Of a stretch of 12,151 nt of DNA, positions 1 to 7,316 are shown piece by piece (the stretch's first letter is position 1; each line of letters opens with the position of its first letter). Source of the stretch: Actinophytocola sp045807065. GTDB taxonomy: Bacteria > Actinomycetota > Actinomycetes > Mycobacteriales > Pseudonocardiaceae. The stretch covers positions 1 through 12,151 of the forward strand of contig NZ_JBJMIE010000529.1 of NCBI RefSeq assembly GCF_045807065.1, written 5' to 3'. A model generated the notes under the pieces. The model did no database searches. It had not been told where the DNA came from and saw only the letters and a program-made list of their open reading frames with translations. The position numbers were made by a program, and so were the translations under genes.

Positions 1-8
1 ATCTTCAT
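1..8 (-). CDS. Start of a next operon gene, cut by the window edge
   Basis: Only an ATG and the first two codons are inside the window (Met-Lys, then AT and the edge). The start is supported by a GAGGGA Shine-Dalgarno-like run on the minus strand, five bases upstream of the ATG, and by its place 46 bases after the stop of the threonine-synthase-like gene on the same strand. It would continue operon A leftwards. The product cannot be inferred. Confidence 0.4.
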
Positions 9-54
9 CGATGTCCCTCGGGTTTCGTTCTTCTGCGGATGATGGGTCCCGGCG

Positions 55-1257
55 TCAGGACGTGACGCGGGTGATGTTCGTCGGGGGTACCGGGGGCCGG
101 TCGGCGCCGGTGATGTTCACCAGCACCACCTCGTCCGGCCGGATCCAGCCGGTCCTGGCGAGCTTGAGCGTGCTGGCCAGCGCGACCGACGAGGACAGGC
201 ACATGTCCAGTCCTTCGAGCTCCCTCGCCTGGTGCTGGGCCGCGTGGATCTCGTCGTCGGACACGGCCTCGAACGTGCCCGCGGTGTCGAGCACGACGGA
301 GCGCATGAACGGGTAGGAGTCGGTGGGATCGCCGCGCAGGATCGCCTTCGCGACTCCCCGCGGCTTCTTCTCGATGTGCTCCGGCCGTATCGTCTCGGCG
401 TCGTCGTGGAAGGCGCGGTACATCGGCGCGCACCGCTGCTGCTGCGCGCAGACGATGCGGGGCAGACCGCGCAGTCTGCCCATCGCGCGGTACTCCATCA
501 CGCCCTTGTAGGCGCCGTAGACGCCCATGCCGCTGCTGATCGCCTGGACGACGACGTCCGGCTCGCGCGGCGCCAGCTGGTCGAACGCCTCCAGGTAGGC
601 CAGCTTGAGGCCTTCCCGCCGGCCTGGGTTGAAGAAGCCGCCCTCGAACGGCAGGCCGTTGTCGGCCGCGAACCGGGCCGCCGCCTTCGCGGCGCCGACG
701 AAATCGGTGTCCGTGCAGTAGACCGACACGTTGCGTGTGTCGGGGACGTTGACCCGGTCCAGGAAATCCGCGCCGCAGAAGATGTGCAGGGTGATCTCGG
801 GTACCCGCGAGACGCTGAGCCCCATCGACGTCGAACTGTTCCCCGTCGAGGACACCACGAACTCGCGGACACCGCGCTGGGCGAGGAACGAGACGGCCAC
901 GCTCGCCATCCGGTCCTTGGCGCTGCGCGACGGGTTGGCCGTCTCGTCCTTGAGGTACAGCTGGGTCAACCCGGCCCTGGCCCCGAGCTCGCGGGCGTGC
1001 ACCAGCGGGGTGTCGCCGTCGCCCATCCAGTACAGCTGCTCCGCGTCGGCGAACGGCAGCAGGTCGAACCAGCGGATCAGCGGGTTCGGGTCGTCGCGCA
1101 CGGTGGCACGGGACAGGTCGTAGAGCACGTCGGTCGCTCCCGCGCACCTCGGGCAGCGGGTCACGAACCGGGTCGGCTCCTCGAACCCGCACACCCGGCA
1201 CTCCAGCACGACGTCCTTGCGCAGCGACGGCGCGAGCGAGGTCATCGCGGCGGTCAT
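55..1257 (-). CDS. Threonine-synthase-like PLP enzyme with N-terminal zinc ribbon
   Basis: This 400-aa protein is a fold-type-II PLP enzyme related to threonine synthase. An N-terminal zinc ribbon is visible as paired cysteines C20-x2-C23 and C35-x2-C38, followed by a threonine-synthase-style GDGDTPLV (79-86) and LKDETANPSRSAKDR (102-116), where Lys114 is the expected PLP Schiff-base lysine. SSTGNSSTS (136-144) is the substrate-carboxylate loop, and SSGMG within AISSGMGVYGAYKG is the PLP phosphate loop. Canonical threonine synthases read NPTGSFKDR at the lysine; here TGSF is SRSA, so the substrate is probably not plain O-phosphohomoserine. The ATG overlaps the preceding gene's stop (ATGA, 1254-1257), which implies translational coupling; an in-frame ATG four codons later (Met5) is the alternative. 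Family is confident. The reaction is inferred: beta- or gamma-replacement/elimination on an activated amino acid in the cytoplasm. Confidence 0.87.
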   Translation of the reverse strand: MTAAMTSLAPSLRKDVVLECRVCGFEEPTRFVTRCPRCAGATDVLYDLSRATVRDDPNPLIRWFDLLPFADAEQLYWMGDGDTPLVHARELGARAGLTQLYLKDETANPSRSAKDRMASVAVSFLAQRGVREFVVSSTGNSSTSMGLSVSRVPEITLHIFCGADFLDRVNVPDTRNVSVYCTDTDFVGAAKAAARFAADNGLPFEGGFFNPGRREGLKLAYLEAFDQLAPREPDVVVQAISSGMGVYGAYKGVMEYRAMGRLRGLPRIVCAQQQRCAPMYRAFHDDAETIRPEHIEKKPRGVAKAILRGDPTDSYPFMRSVVLDTAGTFEAVSDDEIHAAQHQARELEGLDMCLSSSVALASTLKLARTGWIRPDEVVLVNITGADRPPVPPTNITRVTS

Positions 1258-2372
1258 TCGGCTCCCTTCGCGGCTGGGGTTGCGGTCCCGACGAGCTCGG
1301 CGAAACGGCGATCGGTGGTCCTGAGGTCGGCGATCGTGGCGTCGTCGGGAAAGCCCATCGCCGCGAGCGTCCGGCCCGTGGCACGCAGGTCCTCCCCGGT
1401 CGCGGCGCAGGCCAGTTCGACCAGGCCGTCCAGCACCGCGTGCGGGCTGCCCGCCGCCTGCGCCAACGCGGCCATCGGCACGGCGCCGGTGCGCACGTGC
1501 TCGGCGAGGAACCGGTGGCGCACCGAGGTGGGTGCGGCGATCCCGGCGTAGCCGGGCGCGTCGGCGAAGCACCCGGCGACCGTGTCCGCCGCCGTGCCGT
1601 ACACCCGGTGGAACCAGGCCAGCACACCCGGCACGCGCACGCCGAGCGCGTCGGCGAGCGCCAGCCGTTCCCGGTCGAGGGCCTCGATCATCCGGCCGAC
1701 CGCGGGGGACACCCCGTCGGTGTAGATGGCGAACGGCTCGGCGCGGTCGATGCGGGCCAGGTTGGTCAGCGCCAGCACCGGCTGCGAGACCGCGGTGACG
1801 TTGCCGAGACCGGTCTCCCAGAGGCCGCTCGCCGCCCGCACCCCGGGGTACAGCGCCGCGAGCGCGGCGGCCAGGTCCTCGGTGCCCGCCGCGGGGAGCA
1901 CGGCCACCGGCACCTGCGTCTTGTGCTGGCGGACCTGGACCTCGGCGGGCCCGGTGCCACGGCAGACGAACGGCAGTGGCATCTCCGCGAGCGCCGGCCC
2001 GGGTGCGTCGCCGAGCGCGTGCCGGGCGGCCAGCACCCCGCCGGTGTGGCCGGGGACCAGCACCACCGCTCGCGCCTGGCGCACGTGTGGCCACGCCCGG
2101 ACGACGAGCTCGGCCTGCTCGGCCGAGGACACGGCGAGCAGGACCAGTCCGGCGTCAGCGCACGCGACGGTCAGGTCCGCCTCGACGCGCAGGCGCACCA
2201 CGGCCGCGCGCCCGGCCGGGTCCAGCAGCGTGAGTTCCCCGGACCGCAGGTCGGCCAGCCGCCGTGCGCCGCGGTTCCACACGGTGACCTCGGCGCCGGC
2301 GCGGGCCGCCAGCCCGGCCAGTGCGCGACCGGCGTCGCCGGCGCCGAGCACGGTCACCCGGGCGTGGGTCAC
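1254..2372 (-). CDS. Octopine/opine dehydrogenase-family oxidoreductase, atypical active site
   Basis: A 372-aa protein of the NAD/NADP octopine-nopaline dehydrogenase type. The N-terminal Rossmann motif is VLGAGDAG (8-15), with strand-2 end VWNR (31-34). The C-terminal all-helical domain shows the family's YTDGVSPAVGRMIEALDRER (217-236) and a Tyr-Gly at 258-259. Family members join an amino acid's amino group to a 2-oxo acid and reduce the imine. Catalysis normally uses a His in a segment resembling NVNAVxHPxLxLxN; here the matching stretch is NVTAVSQPVLALTN (191-204), so Gln197 sits where the His is expected. In-frame loss of this His suggests altered chemistry, perhaps oxidation or imine reduction of another substrate. 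The GTG start overlaps the LuxC-like stop (GTGA, 2369-2372), and the stop overlaps the next gene's ATG. Family good; substrate unknown. Confidence 0.82.
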   Translation of the reverse strand: MTHARVTVLGAGDAGRALAGLAARAGAEVTVWNRGARRLADLRSGELTLLDPAGRAAVVRLRVEADLTVACADAGLVLLAVSSAEQAELVVRAWPHVRQARAVVLVPGHTGGVLAARHALGDAPGPALAEMPLPFVCRGTGPAEVQVRQHKTQVPVAVLPAAGTEDLAAALAALYPGVRAASGLWETGLGNVTAVSQPVLALTNLARIDRAEPFAIYTDGVSPAVGRMIEALDRERLALADALGVRVPGVLAWFHRVYGTAADTVAGCFADAPGYAGIAAPTSVRHRFLAEHVRTGAVPMAALAQAAGSPHAVLDGLVELACAATGEDLRATGRTLAAMGFPDDATIADLRTTDRRFAELVGTATPAAKGAE

Positions 2373-3811
2373 GGCTCGTCGCTCGCCGGGGCGCCGAAGA
2401 TCCTGCGCTCGAACTCCTCGCGCGAGGCGTCCCGGAACCGGCCCCGGTAGTCCAGGCCGCGTTCCACGGCGACCCAGCGGACCATCGCGTGCAGCGGGCG
2501 CATCGCGTCGTGCACGAACCCGGGGCGCGGCCTGCTCATGAGTCCGACCTCGGTCACCCGGCCCGCGCCGGCCAGGGTGATCCGCTCGCCGAGGTCCATG
2601 CCGCGCTGCCACGGGTACACCGAGACGGTCTGGGTCTCCGCGTGGATCTCCCGCACGGCGTCGGCGAGATCGCGCACCGGGTGCACGTACGCGGTCCGGC
2701 CGAGCGGGTGGTCCAGCCGCGGCGCCTCGCCGTCCGGCAGCGTGACCACCGTCCACTCGGCACCCTCGCTCTGCCGCACCCGCCAGCCGTCGAACCGCGC
2801 CTCCTGCCGGGCCCGCGCGATGTGGGCGCGCTTGTCGATGGGCGCGAACCCGGCGGGCAACCGGCGCAGCACGGTGTCCAGGTTCGCGGCCAGCTTGGCC
2901 GCGAACAGGTCCGCGTCGCCCTCGACGAAGATCCGCTGCGGGCTGAAGCAGGCCTCCTGCTCGTAGACGCTGAGGTCGTAGGCGGCGCGCAGGGCGACGG
3001 CGTCCCAGTCGGCCTGGTCGCCGCCGATGAACATCAGGCTCTCCTTGGGGCCGAACTCCAGGAGGTCGACGCCCATCGGCACCTTCGGCTTGATCGACTC
3101 GATCGACGAGCGCTGACCCCAGGCGCACACCACGTTCGAGGCGTCCACGAAGGACTGCTCGACGGGATCGCCGCCCGGCCAGTACAACACCGACAGCGCC
3201 CGGGTCAGCGGGTGCGCCGGGTCCACGTCGGCGAACGCCCGCGCGAAGGCCAGTGTGGACACCGGGTCGCGCTTGGGCAGCTTGGCCACGGTCACGTTCT
3301 TGGTGAGCAGCCCGCGCACGATGGTGAACAGCCCCGCCAGCGGCACGTTGCCGACCATCAGGTGCAGCACCCGTCCCTTGGGCACCGCCCGCAGGAAGAC
3401 CGACTGCCGGGGGATCCAGTCGTCGAGCAGCAACGGGTCCTGCAGGTCGGTCTCGACGATGTCGTAGAGCTTGGCCCGGTCGCACGCCCGCGCGATCCGC
3501 TGGTAGTCGCTCGCCATCATCACCCGGGGGTAGCCGGTGATCCGCGACGCCAGCTCCACCGCCTCGGCCCGGCCCGCGTGGTCCGGGTCGCCCCAGCGCC
3601 TGCCGACCTCGTTCAGGAACACGGTGATCTCGTCGAGGTGCAGCTCGGCGAGCGCGAGCCGGGAGGTCTTGAGGACGTCCTGGACCACCTGCGGGGTCAC
3701 CCGGGGGATGCGGATCCGCACGCCCGTCTCGTACTCGATGACGTGCGGCTCCGCGTCGGTGCCGTGTACCAGTTCGCCGTTGACCAGGATGGGTAGTTCG
3801 ACGGTGTCCAC
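2369..3811 (-). CDS. LuxC-family acyl-CoA/acyl-protein reductase (aldehyde-forming)
   Basis: This 480-aa protein matches the LuxC long-chain acyl reductase family in length and motifs. LuxC takes the acyl group handed over by LuxE, holds it on a cysteine and reduces it with NADPH to an aldehyde. The catalytic cysteine is Cys288 in EQEACFSPQ (284-292), close to Cys286 of Vibrio harveyi LuxC. The nucleotide/acyl-binding segment VPKGRVLHLMVGNVPLAG (143-160) and KESLMFIGG (256-264) are also family-typical. The GTG start at 3811 directly abuts the upstream TGA (3812-3814) with no spacer, and the stop overlaps the opine-dehydrogenase-like start, so it sits mid-operon. Seen with LuxD- and LuxE-like genes, it probably forms a fatty-acid-reductase complex. 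The acyl chain need not be a long fatty acid, and bioluminescence is not implied because no luxAB is present. Confidence 0.9.
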   Translation of the reverse strand: MDTVELPILVNGELVHGTDAEPHVIEYETGVRIRIPRVTPQVVQDVLKTSRLALAELHLDEITVFLNEVGRRWGDPDHAGRAEAVELASRITGYPRVMMASDYQRIARACDRAKLYDIVETDLQDPLLLDDWIPRQSVFLRAVPKGRVLHLMVGNVPLAGLFTIVRGLLTKNVTVAKLPKRDPVSTLAFARAFADVDPAHPLTRALSVLYWPGGDPVEQSFVDASNVVCAWGQRSSIESIKPKVPMGVDLLEFGPKESLMFIGGDQADWDAVALRAAYDLSVYEQEACFSPQRIFVEGDADLFAAKLAANLDTVLRRLPAGFAPIDKRAHIARARQEARFDGWRVRQSEGAEWTVVTLPDGEAPRLDHPLGRTAYVHPVRDLADAVREIHAETQTVSVYPWQRGMDLGERITLAGAGRVTEVGLMSRPRPGFVHDAMRPLHAMVRWVAVERGLDYRGRFRDASREEFERRIFGAPASDEP

Positions 3812-5089
3812 TCAGGTCAGCTCCGCGTCCGTGGCCAGTCGTTGCAGCACGCCCTGTGCGCGGAAGGTCTCCTGGACCACGTGCTTGGTCCAGGTGGCGT
3901 ACCGGATGACGTGCCGGAGGTCGTCGATGGTGAACCGGCGCGCCGGGTCGTGGCTCAACCGCACCACGCGGAAGTCGCCCATCATCGGCGGCAGGGTGTG
4001 CGCGGTGTCCTCGCGGGTGTAGCTGACCTCGTAGGCGGCCCGCCCGCCGGTGGACACCCCGACGGTCTGGTGACCGCGGTAGTGGCTGTCCTCGTGGAAG
4101 AAGATCATGTTGTCCGCGGCCTTCTCGATCCACTCGCCCGCGAGGCAGCCGCTGCCGTAGTAGTTGTCCACGGCCTTGCGCTTGAGCTTGATCATCCGGG
4201 CGCGCAGGGTCGCCCGCAGGCGGTCCTCCGACTCGTGTCCGAGCTGCTCGGCGTACTCGGCGAGGTCGAGGCCCTCGGCCATGGCCGTGTGGGTGAAGAA
4301 CTGGTCCGAGGAGCTCAACTCCTGCGGCCGGTCGAGCAGCACGCCGCGCAGGCACGTCACCGTCGCGTGGTCGACCCGCAGCTCGGGGTCGGCCACGGCC
4401 GAGCGGACCAGCGCGTCGATCGCGCGCCTGCCCTCGCCGTCCTCGGCGAGCACCCGGCGGGTCACCGCGGCCAGGTACTCCGGCACCGCTCGCGTGGTGT
4501 CCACCTCGGGCGCCAGCTCGCGGAACGCGGCGAGCAGGTGGTCGGGCAGCGGTTGCCACTCGACGGTGCTGCGCGGCAGCAGTCCCTCGTCCCGGTACCA
4601 CTTCCGGCCGTCGATGATCGACACCCGGTGGTGGTCGCGTTCGATCTGACCGCGCACCTCGCTCACCCGCTGCGCCAGCTCGATCAGCGGCAGGTGCTTG
4701 AGTGTGCGCGGGTGCCCCAGCGCCTGCAGGTAGCTGCCCAGCCTGCGCACCAGCACGTCGCGCACGGTCGACACGGTGAGCCGCTCGTCCAGCTGCTCGA
4801 GGCCGACGGCGGCGAACCGCAGTGCCAACAGGCACAGCAACAGGTCGGCCTGCTCCGCCGTCCACTGCTCGGCCGGCAGCGCGGCGGCCGCCGCGACGGC
4901 GTCCTTCAGCTCCTTGCGGCCGTGGTACTCGCCGTCGAACAGCAGCCAGTGGTGCCTGCTGAAGGTCAGCGTCGCCTCCGCGGCGGCGAAGAGCTCCTGC
5001 CGGCCGCGTTCGCCGGCCGCGCCGAGGCAGGCGCGCAACCCGGCCGAGTCGTTCACCGTCGCCAGAGGCACGTTCAGGGTGGCGGTCAT
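3812..5089 (-). CDS. Unrecognised 425-aa protein of the LuxCDE-like operon
   Basis: I do not recognise a family. The protein looks soluble and largely helical, with no signal peptide or membrane segment. Two parts look functionally loaded: SRHHWLLFDGEYHGRKEL (44-61) near the N-terminus, and a C-terminal region with CLAGEWIEKAADNMIFF (315-331) followed by HEDSHYRGH (332-340), rich in His/Glu/Asp and so a possible metal or catalytic site. SSSDQFFTHT (259-268) and DNYYGSG (308-314) add polar aromatic clusters. The ATG at 5089 follows the LuxD-like stop by 13 bases, with a purine-rich GAGGGAG upstream. The TGA abuts the LuxC-like GTG, so expression is tied to the acyl-reductase genes. It may be a partner oxygenase, ligase or transferase acting on the acyl/aldehyde product; that is inference. 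The coding call is strong from reading-frame length, operon packing and codon bias. Confidence 0.85.
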   Translation of the reverse strand: MTATLNVPLATVNDSAGLRACLGAAGERGRQELFAAAEATLTFSRHHWLLFDGEYHGRKELKDAVAAAAALPAEQWTAEQADLLLCLLALRFAAVGLEQLDERLTVSTVRDVLVRRLGSYLQALGHPRTLKHLPLIELAQRVSEVRGQIERDHHRVSIIDGRKWYRDEGLLPRSTVEWQPLPDHLLAAFRELAPEVDTTRAVPEYLAAVTRRVLAEDGEGRRAIDALVRSAVADPELRVDHATVTCLRGVLLDRPQELSSSDQFFTHTAMAEGLDLAEYAEQLGHESEDRLRATLRARMIKLKRKAVDNYYGSGCLAGEWIEKAADNMIFFHEDSHYRGHQTVGVSTGGRAAYEVSYTREDTAHTLPPMMGDFRVVRLSHDPARRFTIDDLRHVIRYATWTKHVVQETFRAQGVLQRLATDAELT

Positions 5090-5102
5090 GACAGGTGCTC
5101 CC

Positions 5103-6101
5103 TCAGGGGTTCTCGGGTCTGGCCTGGGGCGGGACGGGAACGAGGTGCGTGACCTCCGCGGCCGGGGCCGCGCCGTCCAGCCGGCTCTCCGACTTGCTCT
5201 GGGCCACGATCTGGGGGAACTGCGGCACGGTCACCGCGTCCCCCGCGTCGGCCCCGCAGTGCTGGTTGAAGAAACGGATGATCTCGGTCATCGCGGTGCG
5301 GGCACTGGCCGGGTTCAGGGCGTGCACGGCGTCGGAGAGCACCACGACCGAGCCCCGCGCCGTGGCACCGAAGACCCGCTTGGCCTCCTCGACGTCCACC
5401 CAGTCGTCCTTGGCGCCCTGCACGGTCAGCAGCGGCACCGGGCCCATGGCGGCGAGGTCGGCCTCGACCGACGCCGTGGTGTCCCACCCGCGCTCGACGA
5501 GGTCCTTGACGAAGGTCATCTTGATCTCGTGGTCCAGCACGTCGCGCGCCACGTTCGGGTCGGTCTCCCGCCCGGACGTCCACTGCCGGATCAGGTCCTG
5601 CCCGGCGGCGATCTCGATGGTGGCCGCCATGTCGACCACGGCGGAGATCGCGCCGACCGCGGTCGGGCTGATCTCGGCACCGGCCAGCATGGCGAAGGTC
5701 AGGCGGGTGGAGATGCTCGTGCTGAACAGGCACACCGACGGGCCGCGGCTGTTGGCGGTGGCCCACTCGACCACCAGGCGCAGGTCCTCGGCGAGACCGG
5801 ACGGGGTCAGGTCGGCGATGTCGCCGTCGGCGATCCCGACGTGGTTGGTCGGGTCGTAGCGCACGACGTCGTAGCCGTTGAGCAGGAAGTACAGCGCGAT
5901 CGCCGCGCCCTTGCGCATCTGCACGCCGAACGGCGGCGCCACGACGACGGTGCCCGCCGGTCGTGCCCGCCCCGGCACGTGCTGCCACCGGCCGCGCAGG
6001 GTGCCGCGCGGGGTGCCGATCTCGAACGGCTCGGTCCGGACCACGACCTCCCGCACCGCCGTCGATCCCTCGTCCAGTGTCGTGTCCACGACCGAGCTCA
6101 T
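5103..6101 (-). CDS. LuxD-like acyl-transferase/thioesterase (alpha/beta hydrolase)
   Basis: A 332-aa alpha/beta hydrolase closely patterned on LuxD, which releases a fatty acid from an acyl carrier for the reductase complex. Residues 81-88 read RYDPTNHV, matching LuxD's RYDSLHHVG stretch. The nucleophile is Ser129 in FSTSISTRL (126-134), the acid is in KDDWV (231-235), and the His is His260 in LSDAVHAL. Vibrio LuxD uses Ser114, Asp211 and His241, so the triad is intact. The protein is about 25 residues longer than Vibrio LuxD. Much of this is a C-terminal tail after the hydrolase fold (about 285-332), rich in Pro, Ala and Val, with no recognised motif. The ATG overlaps the LuxE-like stop (ATGA, 6098-6101). 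It probably supplies free acid or hands the acyl group to the LuxE-like protein; the acyl donor (ACP, CoA or polyketide) is unknown. Confidence 0.85.
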   Translation of the reverse strand: MSSVVDTTLDEGSTAVREVVVRTEPFEIGTPRGTLRGRWQHVPGRARPAGTVVVAPPFGVQMRKGAAIALYFLLNGYDVVRYDPTNHVGIADGDIADLTPSGLAEDLRLVVEWATANSRGPSVCLFSTSISTRLTFAMLAGAEISPTAVGAISAVVDMAATIEIAAGQDLIRQWTSGRETDPNVARDVLDHEIKMTFVKDLVERGWDTTASVEADLAAMGPVPLLTVQGAKDDWVDVEEAKRVFGATARGSVVVLSDAVHALNPASARTAMTEIIRFFNQHCGADAGDAVTVPQFPQIVAQSKSESRLDGAAPAAEVTHLVPVPPQARPENP

Positions 6102-7234
6102 CGCGACACCGCCCTGTCCATCTTCAACGCACATCCCCTTGCCTCGACGGACTCGACCCGTCGACTGATGCTGAGAACCCGAGAAGCCCGGCCGCACGGA
6201 CAGGCCCCCTCGGCCGAGACGGTGCCGAGATCGTCGGTGAGCACGAACCCGGGATAGCTGGTCGGCAGCGCGTCGCAGAACGCCAACGGCCCGACCTGGC
6301 CTGGTTCCAGCGGCCGCTGGGTCACCGGGTCCCGCGCGCTGGCGTGCACCCACGCGGGCACGTGCTTGGCGCCGTGTTCGCACTCGAAGAGCACGGTGTT
6401 CAGCTCCACGGCGTTGTAGCAGTCCCGTACCTGGGCGCGGTCGGCGAGGCCGAAGGCGTCACGGACCACGTCGGTGAACTCGTCGCGGGGCAGCGCCTGG
6501 CTGTCGAACTTCTTCCAACCGCCGGCCGTGACCACGAGTCCACCCCGGTCGCCGAACCCCGGCCGGATCCCCAGCTCGCGCAGGCGCAGCGCCGCGTCCC
6601 GCACCAGCACCGGCGGCCCGATCACCAGCGGCCGCTCGGGTCGCTCGGCGCTGATCGCCGCGGCGAACTCGTCCAGCCGCAGGACGTCGTCGCGCACGAA
6701 GAAGTCCGTGGGGTAGAGCAGGTCGACGATGCTGAGCACATAGGAGAACCAGAGGTCCGCGGCCTCGTCGGTGTCCGGCCCGAGCACGAAGAGCCTGCGC
6801 TCGACCGCGCGGTTGGCCAGCAGCAGGTCGGCGCCGCGGTCGATACTGCCGAGGAAACGCTCCATGGTGGTGCTGTCGCGGTGCACCCGGCTGCGGCCGC
6901 CCTGGGTGCCGCTGCTGGTGCAGACCTTGACCACCCGCTCGCGCGGCCCGCTGATCACGTCGCGGCGTTTGAAGACGGTGGCCGGCAGCAGCGGGATCCG
7001 GTCGACGAGGTCATCGGCCGCGAGTAGTGCGTCGGACCACCCGTTGGATTCGGCGTAACGACGATAGGAATGACACGCCTCGAGGTGGTGCTCCACGGAT
7101 TCACGCAGCAGGTCGCGCTGCAGGTCGGCCAGTTCGCGACCGCTCAGCTCAAATGCGTCCTCCCGCTGGTAAACGAGATCATCGACCGCGGTCAATGAGG
7201 TCACTGCGGACACACGGCCGCCAATTGCGGTCAT
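6098..7234 (-). CDS. LuxE-family acyl-protein synthetase (ATP-dependent acyl activation)
   Basis: A 378-aa LuxE-family protein. LuxE activates a carboxylic acid with ATP to an acyl-AMP, accepts the acyl on its own C-terminal cysteine and passes it to LuxC. The adenylate-forming signature is TSSGTQGGRS (106-115), preceded by RIPLLPATVFKRRDVIS (79-95). GGWKKF and the C-terminal CPCGRASRVLS plus EARGCALKMD follow. Cys368 in that last motif aligns in position with the acylated Cys364 of Vibrio harveyi LuxE. The ATG at 7234 is chosen for family length (about 370-380 aa) and a GGGGTG run four bases upstream. The frame stays open further upstream, but a longer protein would overlap the ferredoxin gene. 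A hairpin lies between this gene and the ferredoxin gene. Substrate specificity is unknown. Confidence 0.9.
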   Translation of the reverse strand: MTAIGGRVSAVTSLTAVDDLVYQREDAFELSGRELADLQRDLLRESVEHHLEACHSYRRYAESNGWSDALLAADDLVDRIPLLPATVFKRRDVISGPRERVVKVCTSSGTQGGRSRVHRDSTTMERFLGSIDRGADLLLANRAVERRLFVLGPDTDEAADLWFSYVLSIVDLLYPTDFFVRDDVLRLDEFAAAISAERPERPLVIGPPVLVRDAALRLRELGIRPGFGDRGGLVVTAGGWKKFDSQALPRDEFTDVVRDAFGLADRAQVRDCYNAVELNTVLFECEHGAKHVPAWVHASARDPVTQRPLEPGQVGPLAFCDALPTSYPGFVLTDDLGTVSAEGACPCGRASRVLSISRRVESVEARGCALKMDRAVSR

Positions 7235-7278
7235 CTGACACCCCAGGTAGTCGCGATACAGTCCCGAACCCACATATA

Positions 7279-7306
7279 ACGGACAAGTGCCCGAGAACCT
7301 GTCCGT
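7279..7306 (-). promoter_or_regulatory. Stem-loop between ferredoxin and LuxE-like genes
   Basis: On the minus strand ACGGACAGGT (7306-7297) can pair with ACTTGTCCGT (7288-7279), including one G-U pair. The result is a 10-bp stem with an 8-base loop. It lies in the 82-base gap after the ferredoxin stop. There is no run of U downstream, so it could be a partial terminator/attenuator or an RNA processing or stability element that sets the ferredoxin level apart from the rest of operon A. Confidence 0.5.
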
Positions 7307-7316
7307 GCTACGTCGA

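Noticed and set aside
232..1551. Long plus-strand frames over the left genes
   Set aside because: Typical mirror frames of high-GC actinomycete genes. The minus-strand frames carry the catalytic motifs and the start/stop overlaps.
2369..7234. A bioluminescence (lux) operon
   Set aside because: LuxC, D and E relatives are present but no luciferase subunit (luxA/luxB) or flavin reductase is in the window, and the neighbours are amino-acid enzymes.
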